A stretch of DNA of 64,000 bases from Hygrocybe punicea (lineage: Eukaryota; Basidiomycota; Agaricomycetes; Agaricales; Hygrophoraceae): the NCBI GenBank assembly GCA_963556145.1, contig OY744469.1, positions 2,700,767 through 2,764,766 of the forward strand, written 5' to 3'. Positions within the stretch are counted from its first letter, which is position 1, and the number at the start of each line of letters is the position of its first letter. The notes below the pieces were generated by a model, which worked only from the letters and a program-made list of their open reading frames with translations, had not been told where the DNA came from and did not search any database. Positions 1 through 10,804 of the stretch are shown here, piece after piece. Position numbers and translations under genes: made by a program.

Positions 1-482
1 GGCCCTGCAGCAAGAGCTGCGACCTGGTCAACCCAATCCTGCAGCAATACCTGGAGCCAGGTCAACCTACCCCACAGCAATGGCTGGATGCAGGTCAACC
101 CAGTGCTCCAGCAATAGCTGGACCCTGGTCAACCTGGTGCTGCAGCAAGAGCTGTGACCCGGGTAACCCGATCCTGCAGCAATAGCTGGAGCCAGGTCAA
201 CCTACATTGCAAGAACTGCTGGCCCTGGGTTAACCCATGTATCCAGCAATAGCTGCTCCAGGTTAACCCACTACATGGCAGAGCTGATAGCAGGTTGACC
301 TACCCTGCAGCCATTTACCAGGAAGAGCTGTACCTGGGTCAACCTACCCCAACACATTTCCACAGCAAGAGCTGTCATTTGGGTCAACCTACCCCCGCAG
401 CAATAACTGCGCTATGTGTACCTACCAATCGCAGCTCTAACTGTGATTGGGTTAACCAAAACGACTGGGTCTACTGGTCGCG
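1..482. repeat. Degenerate tandem repeat of about 34 bp
   Basis: The stretch is built from about a dozen imperfect copies of a 33-34 bp unit. Each unit holds a CTGCAGCAA-like core, an AGCTG motif and a GGTCAACC (or GGTAACCC) box. The array stops abruptly at the gypsy pol sequence that starts near 483. It may be the subterminal repeat region of a DNA transposon inserted into or abutting the gypsy element, because the neighbouring hAT elements also have GGTAACCC-rich ends. No coding capacity is evident. Confidence 0.7.
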
Positions 483-483
483 G

Positions 484-1858
484 GGGCCATGACAAGCTTG
501 TGAGCCCCTTGAGGATCCTTCCTCCATAGGCGATCTTTATCGACAAAGAATTCAGCGCAATACTTGATGAACATCGCGTACTTGGCGTCAGTTAAGCACG
601 ATGGTCGTGCAAGGTTCGTCAACCACTCTCGAACAGACGTGAGGCGATCGTCATGGGTTCTAGCGGCCAGCGATCGCGGTACTATATTGTACGATTCGCT
701 TTCTTCTCCTGGTGTCGAGTTGTCATCGCAGAGGAGTGTCGAAATTGTTGAGCGCTGCGAAGACACAGCGCGGTTACCGGTGTTGATATGATGCATGAAT
801 CCATATAGTCGATCAATCCAGTCGTCGAATTCGCTCTCGTCGTCCTGTTGTGGAGAATCGCCGTGCTGAGGCGGTCGACGCGACAACCCATCGGGTCCAT
901 GGCTAGATCCTGCGACATGTACGAGTGTGAAATGGAATGTTAAGATCGCTACTATCCAGCGATTTATACTGGCACTGGGCACAATGTCCGGATTGTTGAG
1001 CATGCCTTTTATGAATCGCACATCGACTTCGACTACAAGATTGCAAACACCGACTATATAAAGTCGGAGTGCTCTTAGGGCGCGGAAGAGACCGTATATC
1101 TCCAGCTTCAACTGGGAAAACCATGTTTCGCGGTCGTTGAGTGTAATAGAGCCAAACCGATTGTAATATCGTGTTCGCCTGTCTTCCGGGGTGCATTGAC
1201 AGAGATAAAACCGTACTGCAATATATGGCGTGTTGACTGCAAGAATGACTGGTGCCTCCGACTTATAGTCAATCGCTCGAAGGGCGGGAGAGTCGAGAAC
1301 CGCTTTTCGGAGGTCGTCTTGGGCTGCGATCTGATCAAGACCGAACTCGAAAGGCACATCTTTTCGGGTTAACTTCACTAGGTGATGCGCTCGATGCGCG
1401 AAGTTGCATATAAAGATTCGACACAATCCGACTGTTCCTAGAAAAGCGCGAACGTCGGATAAGGTTTGGCATGGTCCCCACTTTTCTATCACTTCGACTT
1501 TCGAGGTCTCGGGGAGTCGTCCATGGTAGGTGCAACGATGTCTGACTACGATTATTTCTTCAATGCAAACAAAAAGCTTGAGACCAGAAAAGGTTCCTCC
1601 ACAGTATTTCATTCGCTGTACGACATGATTGAGATTCTGGAAATGCTCCCATACGAAATGACGAATGCCATTGTTTTCGGGAATTGTCTCGTACGATCCA
1701 ACATCATGAATATATCTAGTCACGGGTCCTTTGATGGGGACATCGTTGATGTAAGGAATTGTAACATCAGGAGTCTCGGGTTGCAAGATGAATGTAACGT
1801 CGTCGTGGAATATTGGAATGGAATTTGTCCAACCCATCGGTAGGGTAACTAGCCGCAA
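484..1858 (-). pseudogene. Gypsy pol: reverse transcriptase C-terminal part and RNase H
   Basis: An open frame carries the second half of a Ty3/gypsy RT (MGWTNS...FHDDV, then a TIPYINDVP box), the thumb/connection region (FLGTVGLCR, KLTRKDVPFEFG) and the RNase H region (APVILAVNTPYIAVGF-like). It ends in the linker before integrase (FFVDKDRLWRKDPQGAHKLV). The catalytic YxDD-type box reads YIND, so one of the two aspartates is replaced, which should abolish polymerisation. At its C-end the frame runs into the tandem repeat, so integrase is absent. The frame is separated from the upstream RT half (1892-2455) by a short frameshifted gap. Confidence 0.82.
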
Positions 1859-1891
1859 GGCTCCGAAAGGTGTTTGGAAAGTTGTCAGATC

Positions 1892-2455
1892 TCACGAAGA
1901 CTCTGCGATCAATCGTTCATTGTATCCGACATACAGGTCGAGCATCCCTCCGCATGCTCGATTAGCGAAACGTTTGGCGATATGTTCGGGGATCGGCGTG
2001 ACGCCAGAATGCTGGATCGTAACTTTGTTCAGGGGTTCAAGACCATGTACTAATCGAAGCGATTTTCCTCCCTTTTTGAGGACCATGAACCATCGCGATC
2101 GGTAGGATGAGTTCAATGGCTCGTATACACCTGCTTCGATCTTCTTTCGGATGACACGACATACTTCTTCGTAGATGCCAGGGGGTATCAAAATATTCTT
2201 TTCGACCCAAGGCGTGTGAGGGATTACTGGGAACTCGACTGGCGGAAAGAAATCAGTGCGGAAACATCCTCGTTCTAAATCGTTCCATGCGAAACCTTCG
2301 TTTTGTTTACACATAAAGTCGTGCATCAAATCACGTTCGGATGGCCAAAGGAAACTATCAGAATGCACTTTATCGAGAGCGTCGCGTCGTTCTATTGTAT
2401 AGCGACCGGTCGGTATAAAGGGCGGGGGATTCGGGCTAAGCTGTGGCAACTTCAC
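1892..2455 (-). pseudogene. Gypsy pol: reverse transcriptase N-terminal part
   Basis: This frame carries the start of the RT fold: PTGRYTIERRDALDK, then the pre-RT segment with NDLERG, and the first RT motifs (YEPLNSSYRSRWFMV, LRLVHGLEPLNKVTI). It is collinear with the RT C-terminal part at 484-1858 and with gag-protease upstream. Frameshifts or stops separate the three blocks, so it is a broken piece of one polyprotein rather than a separate gene. Confidence 0.78.
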
Positions 2456-2622
2456 TAGTGGGTCGCCTTCTATTCATCGATGTATTCGAAACTTATTCGG
2501 AAGTTCCGCTAAAACTGGTCTAATCTTTTTCGCGACGGGCTTGTATTTCTTTTTCGTAGATAGAAAAATTGACGTGAAGTTGGCGATGGAAAACTTCTTC
2601 TGCAAAGCGGTATCGGACTGGT

Positions 2623-4261
2623 TCATATAGTGGGAAACGGTTTTGGAATGATATTGAGACGGACTACAGGAAAGTCGCAGGCTGAAATATAAACATGGGC
2701 TAGTCTAGACAAAGGAGAACTTGAGTCGGCATGGGGGGGTGGTACACAAGTATATGCATCTATAGAGACTGAAGCAGCACTGGGGTCATAAGAAACAATG
2801 CACGCAGCTTCTCCCTGATCCGCGATCAGTTCCTCGAATTGCGAAAATCCTTCTGGTTCTGCCTCGTAAGTGGGGCTTGATGATGTGGCGGACCTCTCGC
2901 GACAGTGGGAATCGTTGCACATTGTCGAGAGTTCAGGTCGCATATCGTAATCGTTCGCGTAGTTCTTGACGACGCTCTCGGTTAAGACATCGAAGGGTTG
3001 ACCAAGCAGAATGTCATAGGCGGGAGACCGGATGACATGCATCTGAAGATACAGCATTATGTTTCCGACGCGACAAGGTACATTCCTCGAGAGTCCCAAC
3101 GACTGGTCGATCTCGCTGTTTGCGGACTGCATATTGAGCCTTATCATTGGGTCGTATGCTAGACCAAGATCGTGGCAGATAGTTTCCGACATTGCGATAA
3201 TCTGCGATCCCAGGTCAACGATGCTCTCGACTTTTTCCCGGTCGTTGACGGTCATGTAAATTGAGCAAAGTGCGTGCGACTCTTTTGCGACTATGCAAAA
3301 CTCATCCGTATCTCCTGGATGAAGAGTGTTGAGATATGTTTCGTACGGGTCACTTATGATGATAGGTTCGGATCGAGGATCGAGGTCATCGAAAAGAAAA
3401 TCGTTGCAAAACGGTAATGGGTCATCTTCATTTATAGCTGCGACATTCGTATCGCGAGTGTTCGACGTCGTCACCCGTTTGGGCGTAATTTCTTCGCGTG
3501 TCTTTTGCCTAACCTCTGGAGAAAGTGCTAAAAGTTCCTTTGTGAGCAATACACAAGGCATCTTTAACCATTGATCGTAAACCTCGTCTGCGATTTTCGA
3601 ATCCTGGACCGGTGCCTTCGTGCGATATGCGGCCTCTCTGTCTTTTGCTACCTTCGTCAGCAGGGCCGCAAAGTTTCTCTCATGCGGAGGGAGATACGTG
3701 GGTTCGCGGGCTTTGGCGAACGGATGAACCAGAGGCTCGGTTTCTTTCGCTGGCACAGGAGCCCGTACTTCGGGTTCTGCGACTGGAAACGATTGTTCGG
3801 TCGGGGGTGCGACTGGCGGGCGTTCTTCATGGGTTGGGAAGGGCTTCTTGCGTCTCAGAATTTGGACACCATCGAAGACCTCTTTATTCCTCAATGCGAA
3901 AAGCTCTCGCTCGAGGACAGCGATTCGATCTTCGGATGTCAAATGGAATGTCGCGGCCGGATGAGAGACATTTATTTCGTACATAAGTTGACCGGTAGTT
4001 GTCGCATTGCTGGTAATCTGCATGGCGGCTCGCTGGTTGGGATTGCGACGATGCCATTTGTCGATGTGATTGCGAAGGTTCATTCCGGCGGCCCCTCGGG
4101 GTATGAAGGCTCCTGTGCCAAGAACGAGTCGTCCCTCGTGGTTTCGCCTGATTCTTCCATCTGCAATGTACTCTTCGACATGTCGGCAGTTGTTTAGGAA
4201 ATGGCCTAACTCGCCACAAAAATTGCAGCTCTTGTCGACACTATTGGTTCGGGGCCCTTCT
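2623..4261 (-). pseudogene. Gypsy gag C-terminus (zinc knuckle) and aspartic protease
   Basis: From the high-coordinate end the frame starts immediately beside the hAT insertion with a CCHC knuckle (CNFCGELGHFLNNC, about 4190-4230). It continues through FIPRGAAGMNLRNHIDKW and a Pro/Glu-rich linker to a retropepsin-like segment (ESIVDLGSQIIAMS), followed by LLGQPFDVL. This is the normal gag-protease order of agaricomycete gypsy elements. The frame is open for most of its length but is disconnected from gag upstream (hAT insertion) and from RT downstream (frameshift). Confidence 0.82.
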
Positions 4262-4269
4262 TGCGCACG
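4262..4269. repeat. Target-site duplication of hAT1, low-coordinate side
   Basis: TGCGCACG here matches TGCGCACA at 7396-7403, 7 of 8 bases. Both copies lie directly outside the hAT terminal inverted repeats. Removing the element and one copy rejoins the gypsy gag reading (NAIPACA followed by QEGPRTNS). Confidence 0.85.
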
Positions 4270-7200
4270 TAAGGTTTAACACAGGTAACCCGGGGGTCTA
4301 AAAAGCCCAACCCGGACCTGGACCGGTCAAACCCGGTCTAAAACGGGTTCAGGTAACGGTGATGACAGGTTTAATGCCCGGGTTGGCCGGGTTCATTCAT
4401 TCGGGGGGGGGGGTTCACAAAAACAAAAACAAAAAGTAATCTACTTGTCGGTGATCTCAACATTTTCGGCATCCTGTTCAGCCCTCTTGCGCTTCAGTTC
4501 CTTCCCGCCACTCTTGATGTCATCCATCATGTTCTCGACCGTGATCAATCCGTTGCGAAACCAAGATCCAAGACACATGTGGGCGCGAATGCTGGAACCA
4601 CTGAGCTGATTTCGGGAGAAAGAGAGAATTTGTCTTCCCTGGGAGAAAACTCGTTCGACAGCTGTCGAGGTTGCTACAGTACATTGTTAGCACAGATCAC
4701 CTCGAAAAACCCTTCACCGACTCACCAGGAACACTCAGGAAGTCCAGGGCCATCCTGGATAAATTCGGATAGACGAAGCGATTGTTCCACCACCACATGA
4801 GGGGGTTAGTGACATTTTCAACAGGAGATCGGAGATACTCATCCAGCTTGCTAGCACGAGATGCTGCAGGCACAGACAGATTGCTGAAGTTGAAGGCCGA
4901 ATCATTGGATGTGGGAGCCGTGCCTTGATTGGTACCAGTCTCATTCTTGTACCTAAGATCATATTCATTGCGCACAAGTTCCTCTGCTTGTTCAATCCAG
5001 TCGGCCTCCCATGCGTGTTGACGGAAATATTCTAACTTCATGCCAGGGTGGAGCACCATTGCAATCCGATAAACTGCAGAAGAATCTGTAAGCAAGTAGT
5101 ATCGATTCATCTTCTTTCGCACGAGCTTCAAAGCAGCGACAATGCCGGGGTGGTACCCAGTCTTCGTTTGGGGATCCAGGCCTTCTGTGAGCCGATCCAT
5201 TGCTGGGATGACGGCAGCCATGCTAGCGGTGTCCTTTGAAAAGAATAGAGTTGCATGCTTGAATTGTTTGAGGACTGCAACAAGTTGATCCACCACCACC
5301 CATTCGTCATTGTCCAACTCGTACTGCCTTAGCTTAAGCGTCTTGTCAGCAGTGATGGCGTCAACAATGGCCCGATACTGTTGCACGAAGCGTAACATGT
5401 CGTAGGTGGAGTTCCAACGTGTGAGGACATCACGAGGGATTTTTCGGTGCTTGAGCCTGTGGACTACACAGTATTTGAACCAGATGGGCAACAAAATCGT
5501 GGATGAGTGGATGATGGCAAATGACAGGCGGCGGATCTTGACGACAACCTCGCGGACATCAGTGGTTTCAGCGATCACGGCTTCCCGTTCATCTTCGGCC
5601 AGCTCAGTGAGCTCATCGTGGCTGTCATCAATGTCGTCAACATCAACGTCATCCTCCTGCTCTCCGTCCGCTCCATCTGCTCCATCCTCTTCATCCTCTT
5701 CGTCCTCTTCATCCTCGTTCTCGACATCCAGTTCCTCTGCATCATCATTCGATTGATCACCACCACTGCGACCTGCTGCTTTGAAGGGACTCAAAAGAGT
5801 CTTAGCAGTGAGCTGCATGGTGTGGTTAAAGCAGCGGACACGCGCCTCCTCATCAAAAGAATTATCAAGAGCGGCGAACGCAGTGGTTTGCGTGTCGTTG
5901 GCAGAGGCGTTGTCGGCAACCATGCTGAGGACTTTCTGCTCCACACCGAAGTTGACGACCATCTTCTGGAACGCATTGGCCAGAGTCTTGCCAGTGTGGG
6001 ATTCGGGAACTTCGACCATATCAAGAAGAAACGTGAGCATCTCGCCTTTATGCTGCAGATGGACTGTCCAAGCTACAAACGTGCGATGATTGGGGGATGT
6101 CCACACATCCGTTGCGAAGTGTAAGCGGCCAGGATGTTCGGTCAAGAGTTTCTTGATGCAATCACGAGAAGCCTGGAAAACGACATTGATATCGCAGTTG
6201 ATGGTGGTGTGCGACGGAAGGGACAAATGTGGGCGACCGGCAGTAACCAACTTGATGAATTCTTTATCGGTGACGATGTAGGATGGTCTGTTGTTTTCAG
6301 CAACCCATTTGACAATGCGGGCGCTGTAGATTCAATTAGTTTTGGTAGACAAAATAAAAAGAGAAAGGACATGCCGTGCTTCAGTGTTCATGAGGGAATG
6401 ATGAGAGAATGTGACAGGCTCTTGGCCTTTGCGAGCAAAAGCATCGAAGACGGACTTATTCTGATCCTTGGTATTGCCATCCGCGGCGGCCTTGACAGCG
6501 TCTTCGCCAAAGCAGCGCCGGGCGTGCTTCATGAGGTTGGCAGTGGAATGCTTATCTCCCTTGTCAAGGTAGCGCTGAACGCCGCCAAGAGTCGTCTTGC
6601 AATTGCAAGCTGCACATGGAAAGAAGTGGAATGGGCAGTTTTCGAGCCACTCAATGGTAATGTTGTCCTTGAAGAACGAGTAGATAGGGGAGCACCACGT
6701 CTTCTTGGCCAGATCTGTTCAACAGGTTAGCAAGCCTGCTGGTCCCCAAAACACGTAGCTAGATGTACCTAATTCTTTTTCATAGTCAATAGTGCTACAG
6801 ACTTCGGAGGTCACTGAAGTGGCATCATCATCGGATTCTATGTAGTGGGGCTCGGTGGACTTGGTGGAAACCTGAGAGGATGTGTTACTGGAGGTTTTGC
6901 TTTTTGCTTTGGCAGACGGCTTCTTGGCGGGGGCAGATTTGCCTGAGGAGACAGACTTCGCAGAGGTCGACTGGGTCATTGGTGGATGAGGGGGAAAGTT
7001 GAGGGAACGTATCCAAGAGACGATGGACGAGTTTTTTGAGTCGGACAGCCGCCGGCCACATAGCTGAGATGAACTGAATGAGCGGAAAAAGAAAAAAAGA
7101 AACCAATGTGGACGTACCTGTTTCAGTTGGCCCGATCGATTGCGGCCCATAGGGGTCTTCTGGGTATGGCAGGGCCAGAAGCAAAGTTTGAGGGAGGTAA

Positions 7201-7395
7201 AACGAAGCCAGGTGCTGAGCGTTGACCAACTCCTTGACGGCTGTTGCGGAGCACGAACACGTCGGCAAATCCCCGGTGACCCGCCGGTTCGGGTCACAGT
7301 GTCATGCGGGTAGCCAAAATGGCAACCCGGTACCCGGACCGGCTGGAACCGAACCGGCGGGTCACCGGGTTGACCCAGACCCGTGTTAAACACTA
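4270..7395 (-). mobile_element. hAT DNA transposon (hAT1), nested in gypsy gag
   Basis: The element is 3126 bp, with terminal inverted repeats TAAGGTTTAACAC at the left and TAGTGTTTAACAC (reverse complement) at the right. An 8-bp target duplication, TGCGCACG/TGCGCACA, flanks it. Subterminal regions are rich in ACCCGG/GGTAACCC motifs. It carries one transposase gene on the minus strand whose frame is open throughout. The insertion splits the CCHC end of gypsy gag from the rest of gag, so it post-dates the gypsy copy. The near-perfect duplication suggests a fairly recent event. Confidence 0.93.
4441..6979 (-). CDS. hAT-family transposase
   Basis: Probable cut-and-paste transposase. The start is placed at the ATG at 6977-6979, the head of a Ser/Lys-rich leader (MTQSTSAKSVSSGK). 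A BED-like zinc-binding segment follows (YSFFKDN, PCAACNC, HARRCFG). Next comes the RNase H-like core, with the first Asp in FATDVWTS, MVADNASAND, CFNHTMQL and PRDVLTRWNSTYDM. A long acidic insert lies at about 5600-5760. The C-terminal hAT dimerisation region reads NPLMWWWNNR, then SVPATSTAVERVFSQGR, and ends in EITDK. At least three introns are needed. One, at 6324-6374, uses a GCATGT donor and joins EAR to ARIVKWVAENN. Another lies near 4684-4730 with a TGCTAAC branch site. No disabling stop was seen, so the gene may be active. Confidence 0.88.
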
Positions 7396-8482
7396 TGCGC
7401 ACAGGCTGGAATTGCATTAACGGTATGCTGTTGGTCGTGGTTGGGGTGCGCGAGCACTTTGATGAGGGTCATTGCGAACCTATCCATAATCTGTGCAAAG
7501 TCCTCGGTTTTTACTGTCAGTTGCACACTTGTACTCTCGATAGTCGGCGACGCAGTCGCAACAACATATAACGTGGGCGAACTTCCATGAAGGACGTACT
7601 GCGCAGCGGCATGTATATCGAGGAGGGGGTAAGGATCATCAGGGAAGTGATCAGGATATTTGAGCTCTAAACAATGCTTGATAGACCGCCATAACGGCTC
7701 TTGAAAGCCTCTGATGAAGGCGCGACTAATTTCGGCGTCGGAGATGCGACCTTTCTTGCGAAGGAAAGACGTGACGTTGTAGAAATTTCGGAAATACGTG
7801 CCAAGCTCTGTCAAGTCGCGGATGCCAAGTCGCAACTGTTCGCCGATAAGTTTGTCCATATCAGCGATCGACCACTTTCTTTCGTCTTCAGCACCAGGAT
7901 AGAGCTTTATAACTGCCTTCATGAAGTCGTTGTATGAGTGACCTACACCGCTTTCTGTAAGTTCTCCCCATAGGTCGGACGAGTCGATGTCGAGGTAATG
8001 TCTTCGAATTTCTTCTTTTCTTCGTCATCACCGATCGCGCAGCTGGTGAATAAATGTTCAAGATCGTTGAAGTATCGCTGGAGTTCTCTCGGCTGAGAGG
8101 GGGAAAATGTCGGAGCGGTTGCATGTCCGCGAGCCAGCATTATAGGAGTCGTACGTGGTGCTGCGCCCATCGTAGATACTGTTTCAGATAGGTCGGAGGT
8201 AGTTGTCGATGAGTTAGAGACGGAACAATTATGTGGGCGATGGGTAAAGAAACGTGAGAGGCTGCAATCGGAATTGATGTTGTCTGAGGAATTGGTTCAT
8301 CGGAGGGCTGTTCGAAGTTCTTGGTCGAGTGTACGATGATTGGTAGATGTTGTAGATGGTGAATCTTCGGTCAACGATGAGGGGGACGGGGGCGACGATG
8401 GACTGCTTGGTGGTCTTTGGGTAGCTATGGGTGAAAGGTCTCGAGGCCTAGATCGGAGATGATATCGGTGGGTCGCAGGCAT
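7396..8482 (-). pseudogene. Gypsy gag N-terminal region, frameshifted
   Basis: Three overlapping frames give a retrotransposon gag. A basic leader (MPATHRYHLRSRPRDLS, 8297-8482) is followed by MGAAPRTTPIML with ELQRYFNDLEHLF (7943-8170). The capsid-like part (7386-7922) contains MKAVIKLYPGAEDE, DMDKLI, FRNFYNVTSFL and FLRKKGRISDAEISRAF. A frameshift near 7940 separates the last two blocks. The coding sequence stops at the hAT1 boundary, with the remaining zinc-knuckle end of gag found at 4261 and below. The preserved order confirms a single element broken by one insertion. Confidence 0.8.
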
Positions 8483-8599
8483 TGGTAGGGGTCCTGTGGT
8501 GATTGGTGATGGTGGTGAAGAATCTGAGGATGAGAGGGATGTTAATGGCGAAGAGAAGGGAGAAGGTGTAGAAGCTATTTTTCAGAATGAGAAATCACC

Positions 8600-8617
8600 C
8601 CCTCACGGTGGGCTCCA
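8600..8617 (-). other. Probable primer-binding site of the gypsy element
   Basis: Three bases inside the LTR end, the minus strand reads TGGAGCCCACCGTGAGG. Its complement ends in CCA and looks like the 3' acceptor end of a tRNA, as expected for minus-strand DNA priming. The site's position between LTR and gag fixes this LTR as the 5' LTR. The tRNA species cannot be decided from the window. Confidence 0.65.
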
Positions 8618-8620
8618 AAA

Positions 8621-9376
8621 TGATACGCTAATCGAGGTGCTGTGCACTAACAACACTCTTCGACTGGTCAGATTGCAAGTAAGTGAAGTGGAATAACTTC
8701 TACGAGTCTCGTGACAATCGCGATCGATAGTGTGACCTTGGCGATTAAAGTCGCGGCGACTAAAGAAGATCGACTTAAAGAACTATGGTCAGGGATGGTC
8801 GAATGTGAGGAAAGTAAAGTTGTATTGGAGTTCAAAAGGTATAATTGAGTGGGGAGATGGGAACAATGCACTTTAGTTCGCTTTTCTACGTGTAATCTAA
8901 CAGCTATTTTATACGAAGACGGTCGGAGATCGGAGACCAAGTGAGAAAGTCGTGTAAAGAAAGAAACCTAGTCTAATAGGGGTCGAAAGAAAGGACTGCG
9001 TATCAATCACATGTAAACGCAGCCAAAAGAGGTGGTGAAAGGACGATGAGGATGATCCTGTAACAAAGGAAGAACAAAGGAGTTGGATGGAAGAAAGGGA
9101 ATAGGTATTCTAAACGAGTTAGCGTATCTAAGATGAAAAGGGGTGTTACTGTTATGAAAGGCGAACTATTATGCGAGGGTCCGGGGCTCAATCCAATTCG
9201 GGGGTTTCTCTATCTTGGTACACGATGTCATTGGAGATGATCGCGATACGATCGAGAAGTCATACTAGTTGTCACGAGCCATCGCGAAGTCGCAAGATGT
9301 CGGACTTGTTTTTGAAGGATAGTATAAATCTGTCTGATTCGTCGATTCGGTAGTCAGCGCGTATGAGTGCGTATCA
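8621..9376 (-). repeat. Gypsy 5' LTR (LTR1)
   Basis: A 756-bp LTR bounded by a perfect 8-bp inverted repeat, TGATACGC at one end and GCGTATCA at the other, obeying the TG...CA rule. It is collinear with the LTR at 14212-14965 over its whole length, including shared blocks such as CTATTTTATA, GGTCGAAAGAAAGGA and TGTAACAAAGGAAGAACAAA. The gypsy primer-binding site and gag lie directly on its low-coordinate side. Confidence 0.9.
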
Positions 9377-9879
9377 CCGTGTCTACCCAGTTCCTTGCTG
9401 CCAACAATGAAACCCCGATTACCTTGCATGCTATCGAGCAGACAGTGGCTAAGCTGGCCCATCGATTGGAGATGCTGGAGATTTATGTCTTGGATGACTA
9501 TTGAGGTTTTGTTTAGTTTGATATTTGAGTATTTTACCCTCCCACTCTTGTTCCCACCCTTTTCTTTTATTTCTTCATCATCTTCGTGTTTATGACTGAG
9601 GGCAGTCATTATTATAGTTCCCTGGAGATGTAGAGACTGGTATCTCCCTGGGCACATATTCCCTCATTTTCCTTCATTCTACATTCATTCAGTTCACTCT
9701 TCTCACTTTCCAATCACCTCTCCCAGTTCTCCCCCTTGTTTCTCATTGTAGATACTATATAGTACCTATACAGTGGCTTATGTCCATAGTTACAAACAAG
9801 AAGAGATTCTTGGGTTTTTACCCCATCAACAAGACTTGCAAAAACACTGAGATTCCACACCTACAAAGGCTGCCCTCTC
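9377..9879. other. Intergenic stretch, no gene recognised
   Basis: This is the flank on the outer side of LTR1. It has short pyrimidine-rich runs (for example around 9540-9720) and no open frame with recognisable protein similarity. No polypurine tract is visible next to the LTR, which argues against LTR1 being the 3' LTR of a further element on this side. Confidence 0.5.
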
Positions 9880-10729
9880 TACAGCGGAAGAGATGGAACA
9901 ACTTCATCGCGAGGCAGATCAGTGGTGTCTCTTTGAGGAGGCATTGGCCTTCAAGGCACGGGTCAAGGCTGATTGAGTCAAGAAGATAAAGCTCGACCAA
10001 GTAAACATCTATCGCGAGTTTGAAACAAAGCAAATCAACGTGAAACAACTCAAGCAGGTTCTCAATGCGCTCATGAATCTGGTCGACAAGGAGGATGGCA
10101 AAGATGAGGATGACTCATCAGATAGGAAACCAAATAACAAGCGAAAGGAACACGACAGTGATGATGATGAGCCCATCGGGCTTCTCACTGTTCATGGTAA
10201 AGTAAGTCATCATAATTCCTCTTGTGTCGTGTCGCTAACTCGGATTCTCAGTGCGATCACTGCAAAGCGTTCAAAACGAACCCACCATGCGAGTACGGCG
10301 AGTTCGATGCGAAATGTTGCAAATGCCTTGATGATCAGAAGGGCTGTTTCTGGGATGGGGTCGGCAGACTAGGGGTGAGATCGCGAGCAAAACACGTGAA
10401 GGTCGGCAGGTCAAAGGAGTCCAATCCCTCGAAAGGTCAGTTGTTCGTCTATTTCTTTGATTGTCTTCTGACCAAGATATTCGTTTTTCTTTTAGGCATG
10501 GCCTGGATTGGAGAGCAACCTCCTAGTGGTCAAAGCTTGTCGTTGAAACCCGCACTGCATTCATTGAAGGGTAAGGGAAAGGTGAAACAGAGGCATCACG
10601 AGGAGATTGAGGCCAAGCTGTCATCACTCAAAGAAGAGCTTGCATGAATGCGTTTGAAGGCGATGATGTACCAGCGATTCATAGAGACCCTCGAGGAGGA
10701 GCACGACCGTTTGAGCAAATGGCTATAGT
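9880..10729 (+). pseudogene. Cys-rich (C-x2-C type) DNA-binding-like protein, two in-frame TGA codons
   Basis: The frame reads a charged helical stretch (STAEEMEQLHREADQW, KIKLDQVNIYREFET) and an acidic segment. After a GT-AG intron at 10202-10251 it reads a Cys cluster: CDHCKAF, PPCEYGE, KCCKCLDD and GCFW. A second intron near 10435-10495 joins SNPSK to GMAWIGEQ. The Cys spacing recalls the degenerate zinc-cluster domain seen in many basidiomycete hypothetical proteins. The frame is broken by TGA at 9974-9976 and at 10645-10647, after which it stays open to a TAG at about 10727. Both TGAs could come from CGA by one C-to-T change. Upstream, the true start is not visible. Confidence 0.6.
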
Positions 10730-10804
10730 ACTTGTACTTTAGTCTTTTTTTTTTTTTTTTCTTTTTCCCTTTTTTTTTTTTTTGCACTGTGTCGCTGGCC
10801 AATT

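Larger units (their letters stand above)
483..9376 (-). mobile_element. Ty3/gypsy LTR retrotransposon, decayed, interrupted by hAT
   Basis: A minus-strand LTR element. Reading from high to low coordinates it has an LTR (8621-9376), a primer-binding site, gag, a CCHC knuckle with protease, then reverse transcriptase and RNase H. The integrase half and the 3' LTR are missing because the element is cut at about 483 by the tandem repeat. Gag is split by a hAT insertion at 4270-7395. Several frameshifts, plus N in place of D in the RT catalytic box, show that it is not autonomous. A second diverged copy lies at 10805-11885. Confidence 0.88.

Noticed and set aside
1..482. CRISPR-like spaced repeat pattern
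   Set aside because: Units are imperfect and continuous, with no unique spacers and no cas genes; the genome is eukaryotic.
4070..4279. Plus-strand frames across gypsy and hAT sequence (for example 3571-4197, 5618-6124, 6134-6730)
   Set aside because: Antisense shadows of the minus-strand gag/protease and hAT transposase coding regions.
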